Below are positions 19,908-22,695 of a stretch of 22,695 nucleotides of DNA, in pieces; within the stretch, counting starts at the first letter, position 1; each line of letters opens with the position of its first letter. The DNA lies in assembly GCA_009801015.1 (NCBI GenBank), contig VHZZ01031387.1:1-22695 (forward strand), given 5' to 3'. The translations under genes were made by a program, and so were the position numbers. The stretch comes from Silene noctiflora (lineage: Eukaryota; Streptophyta; Magnoliopsida; Caryophyllales; Caryophyllaceae). The notes under the pieces were generated by a model. The model ran no database searches, was not told the DNA's origin, and was given only the letters and a program-made list of their open reading frames with translations.

Positions 19908-20153
19908 ATGGAATATTCCGCTTACAGACATCCATTCCTAATATTGAAAGCGTACCGGGAAGTCAAGCAAAATGTGCACCTCAGAGGTTGTGTGGCTAGT
20001 AACAATCTTGCAGAGACGGACTGGCTAGGCTCTTTAATTCCGTTGCGTAAAGTGATTCGTATTGCTTTGATCATTGCCGTGGTCAATTCTTATGTTCGAA
20101 CATCCCACTCCGATAGTCTGCAGCTTCTAAGTCTAAGAAAGACATATATATAG
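19908..20153 (+). CDS. Unassigned 81-codon ORF
   Basis: The frame runs from ATG at 19908 to a stop at 20151-20153. The peptide starts MEYSAYRHPFLILKAYREVK and contains one hydrophobic segment (IRIALIIAVVNSYV, about residues 50-63). No family is recognised. It is a plausible-looking but unsupported frame. Confidence 0.15.
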   Translation: MEYSAYRHPFLILKAYREVKQNVHLRGCVASNNLAETDWLGSLIPLRKVIRIALIIAVVNSYVRTSHSDSLQLLSLRKTYI

Positions 20154-21940
20154 AAAGTGTGCAGTGAGTTCTTCTTTCCGACTCTTCTTTTCTTAAGAGA
20201 GCACTGCCCATCCATCAACTGCCATTCCTTTCTTGGCTTGTCAATTCCCAAGCCTATGTTTAAAAGGTTTATTTAACATGAGACATGCATTCCTACAGCT
20301 ATCTTCTACCAACGAGAGTTCTTGTCCAGCAGCCCTACTAGTTAAAGAAAAGAGGGGCAAAGCTTGGTACAAAGATGAGGAGTCATCAGAAGCCTAATCA
20401 CGGGGACTGGGGTAGGAGAGTGGGAGTGGGGATAATAAGAAGCATCTCTAGAAGAAGACGCAACAGAGGAAGATGTTGCGATTGACGAATCCTACCCATC
20501 TTTTCAAATGCAAGACCCGTTAACCTGCTCACTATAATACGTGCCTATCTAATCAATCAAGTATGCTACCTAAGCACTCCTCTTTTTGTGACACTTATTT
20601 CTCGATTGAGTTCGTATGCCCTCGGTATGGGGCCTCAAAGCGTAGGACGCAAGATTAAGCTACTCTTCCCTCGCGTGTTTAGTCATGATACGCCTTTAAG
20701 AAGTCGCTTCACTAGATGAAACCCCACCAATGAGAGCCTCTTACAAGCAGGAAAGTTATGTGGCATCTACTTACATAACATATAGATAGGACAGGACCTA
20801 TTCATCCTCAAATTAATTAAGGAAGCTTCAGCCCAAGTCCTTGGAAAGCAAAGAGATTTCAAAAGAAAAAGCCATCAAGCCTAGGATATGTCATCCGTAA
20901 CACTCGTTCCAGCACGCGGTTCTTACCCATGAGGGCACTCCTTGTTACACGCAAGAAATCAATCTACTTAACCTTAAATTAAATAAGAAAAAAGCCTATC
21001 TGCTCAATAAAATGAGTCGATTTACTCGCGACCAGTCTTAAAAGAAAAATTATAGGAACCAAAGATACTCAGACTAAAGCTATCATAAGGATTCCAGTTC
21101 GAGTTGCGAGAAATTAATATGCCTTAGACCGCGCACAGGGGCATGTTTTCTTAGAATAACGTTAAAGCATGAAAAAGCTAAGTTCTAAATCTGCGGGTAT
21201 GCGCTTGTCGGTCTCAGTCATCTTGGGCAGAGGGGCGCTCCTCAAGTTTAAGCACAATCTACCAGCAAGCGTTCCGAGCTACGTTGTCGCCAAGGAATAG
21301 CAAGTGGAAAGAACCGTGCCTATATACGCCTATTAACAACGGCTGTTCCCGCGCTCTAGGGTTCGCTTCGTACCAATCTGTTCTCACCGAGGCAGGAAGC
21401 ATACTTTACTGGACGAAAGCTGCTCTACCTATTAGATTTGGGATCTGTTTTTATAAGCACGAAATTTCATTTGTTTCGTAAGGTAGTTTATGAAAAAATC
21501 CGCCCTGTTCTTCCTCTCTTTGTTAGCGAGGACACACCAATCCCTATATAGTGTAGGAAAGACTCATCTTATCTTATTCCGTATTCGCATTTGAAATGAA
21601 AGGGGACCCTTTACATACCACAACCTTGTTTGCGAGCTTGGCTCACATATAGTAAAGGGAGTGCTAAACCGTTCTTTCTACGCTAGGGGCTTGTCTCTTA
21701 GCCGAAGCGCATCTCTGAAAACAAAGAGAGAACAAAGCAACCAGATTCTTTTCGTCAGATTAGGTATGCTTCTTGTGAGCCTCGTTTCGATAGTCCTAAT
21801 AGTTGGAGTTGGGATCATGAGTGGGGCATCAAAGACCTATCTCTTGACTGGGGTACGCCCGTAAGGGAAGAAACCTCTGGCCCTTTCCCTTGCTTTATAT
21901 TCTACTTGAACTTGTCTCGCGAAAGAAGCAAGTGAGTGAA
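20154..21940. other. Gene-free stretch
   Basis: No gene is recognised. A 65-codon frame at 21284-21481 and a 67-codon frame at 21661-21864 start at non-ATG codons. The latter encodes a hydrophobic stretch (MLLVSLVSIVLIVGVGIMSG) after its internal ATG at 21766. No tRNA or rRNA segment is seen. Confidence 0.45.
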
Positions 21941-22204
21941 ATGTATGTAAAGAGTCCTTGCAAGGCAACTCCTCTTAATAAAAAAGAAGAACTCATGTTT
22001 TTAGTCTTATTACCGAGTGCGACCTCTTTTCTGTGGAGGATTCTATTACGGGAAGTAAATATAGGTCACAAAGTAAGAGAACGCTCTCCTATTCATTCAA
22101 AACATACTCTAAATCTCTTTGAAGCTACTTCACATGAGAAGAAAAAGTTTCTTTTGGGTAACGTTCTCATATGCTTTCTGCTAAATCTTAGAAGGATCAC
22201 GTGA
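21941..22204 (+). CDS. Unassigned 87-codon ORF with two hydrophobic runs
   Basis: The frame runs from ATG at 21941 to TGA at 22202-22204; it stays open upstream to a TTG at 21890. The peptide has two hydrophobic runs (LMFLVLLPSATSFLW near residues 18-32 and FLLGNVLICFLLNL near the end) separated by a charged, His- and Lys-containing middle. That could be a small membrane protein, but I know of no homologue and see no expression signal. The stop codon lies within a palindrome, ATCACGTGAT, at 22196-22205. Confidence 0.15.
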   Translation: MYVKSPCKATPLNKKEELMFLVLLPSATSFLWRILLREVNIGHKVRERSPIHSKHTLNLFEATSHEKKKFLLGNVLICFLLNLRRIT

Positions 22205-22695
22205 TACCTCGTAATTTTATGAGTCTAGTAGTCTGTCTCTTGCCTCAATTCCCATCAGTTTAGGCCTTTCTTTTGCCAAAAGATTGACATAAAGATAAAG
22301 AGAAAGTAGGAGCATCACTATCAAAGGTGAACTGCTTTCTAAAGGCAAGGGGCTTCTTTAAACGGGATGAGATTTTCTTTCAACTAAATTCACATCGGAG
22401 CTCACTTTCCTTTGACTTTGGATTTTTTTATCCTTAACCTTCAAACCTGGGAATCTTGTCTTAGACCCCGGAAATGGGCATTCCTTTTTCTTCCTTACTT
22501 CATATTATCTTATCTGAGGGTGTAACCTATAATACAACAAGCCCTCCCGATTCTTCAGATTTGGTAAGTAATTGCTATTTTCTTTCGGGGGGTTTCCTCG
22601 GGAGTCAATATTTGGTTCGAGAAAAAACAAAGTCAAAGCAAAGGTTCTTTAGTTGTCAATCCTCCTCTCCTGCTTTATTTGCATTCTAATGCGAG
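22205..22695. other. Gene-free end of window
   Basis: A 71-codon frame (22474-22689) begins with ATG but is Ser-rich with no recognisable motif. The window ends shortly after its stop. Nothing else is visible. Confidence 0.4.

Noticed and set aside
1..22695. A possible CRISPR array, defence island or other multi-gene system
   Set aside because: There are no regularly spaced repeats and no co-oriented run of substantial ORFs anywhere in the window.

Overview
The window looks like intergenic DNA from a flowering-plant mitochondrial genome, probably an enlarged one. The sequence is moderately AT-rich, with pyrimidine- and purine-rich stretches but no coding bias that I can see. Reading frames are short: the longest ATG-started frame is 150 codons. 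Many short direct and inverted repeats are scattered through it. Two tiny rRNA-like scraps are present: about 21 nt resembling plant mitochondrial 5S rRNA, and 18 nt of the conserved small-subunit rRNA 530-loop flank. A nuclear insertion of mitochondrial DNA would look the same and cannot be excluded. Two ambiguous bases (N at 4091 and 4245) show that the assembly is imperfect there.

Layout. Positions 1 to about 4600 hold no recognisable gene, only the 5S-like scrap near 3608 and short repeats. Positions 4648-5023 hold two overlapping short frames of unknown origin with a run of ten G. From 5024 to 9549 there is no known gene; a 71-codon hydrophobic frame lies at 6597-6812. From 9233 to 10681 repeats are denser: a roughly 60-nt imperfect repeat pair, GC-rich hairpins and GCGAGTG motifs, plus an open frame at 9550-9822. 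From 10888 to 12438 there is an 18-nt SSU rRNA match, a 73-codon frame, and on the minus strand a frame with a stretch resembling a Ty1/copia gag. From 12499 to 15851 I see only short frames. A 150-codon frame of unknown function lies at 15852-16304. From 16305 to the end there is no recognised gene. A compact cluster of interlocking inverted repeats lies at 18771-18818, and unassigned frames of 81 and 87 codons lie at 19908 and 21941.

I found no respiratory-chain, cytochrome c maturation, ribosomal-protein, matR or tRNA gene, no convincing group II intron domain V, no CRISPR array and no defence-like operon. The genes therefore do not work together in any demonstrable way. The notable content is repeat structure and assimilated fragments, not a coding system. 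All coding calls below are tentative, and frames of this length are expected by chance in 22.7 kb.
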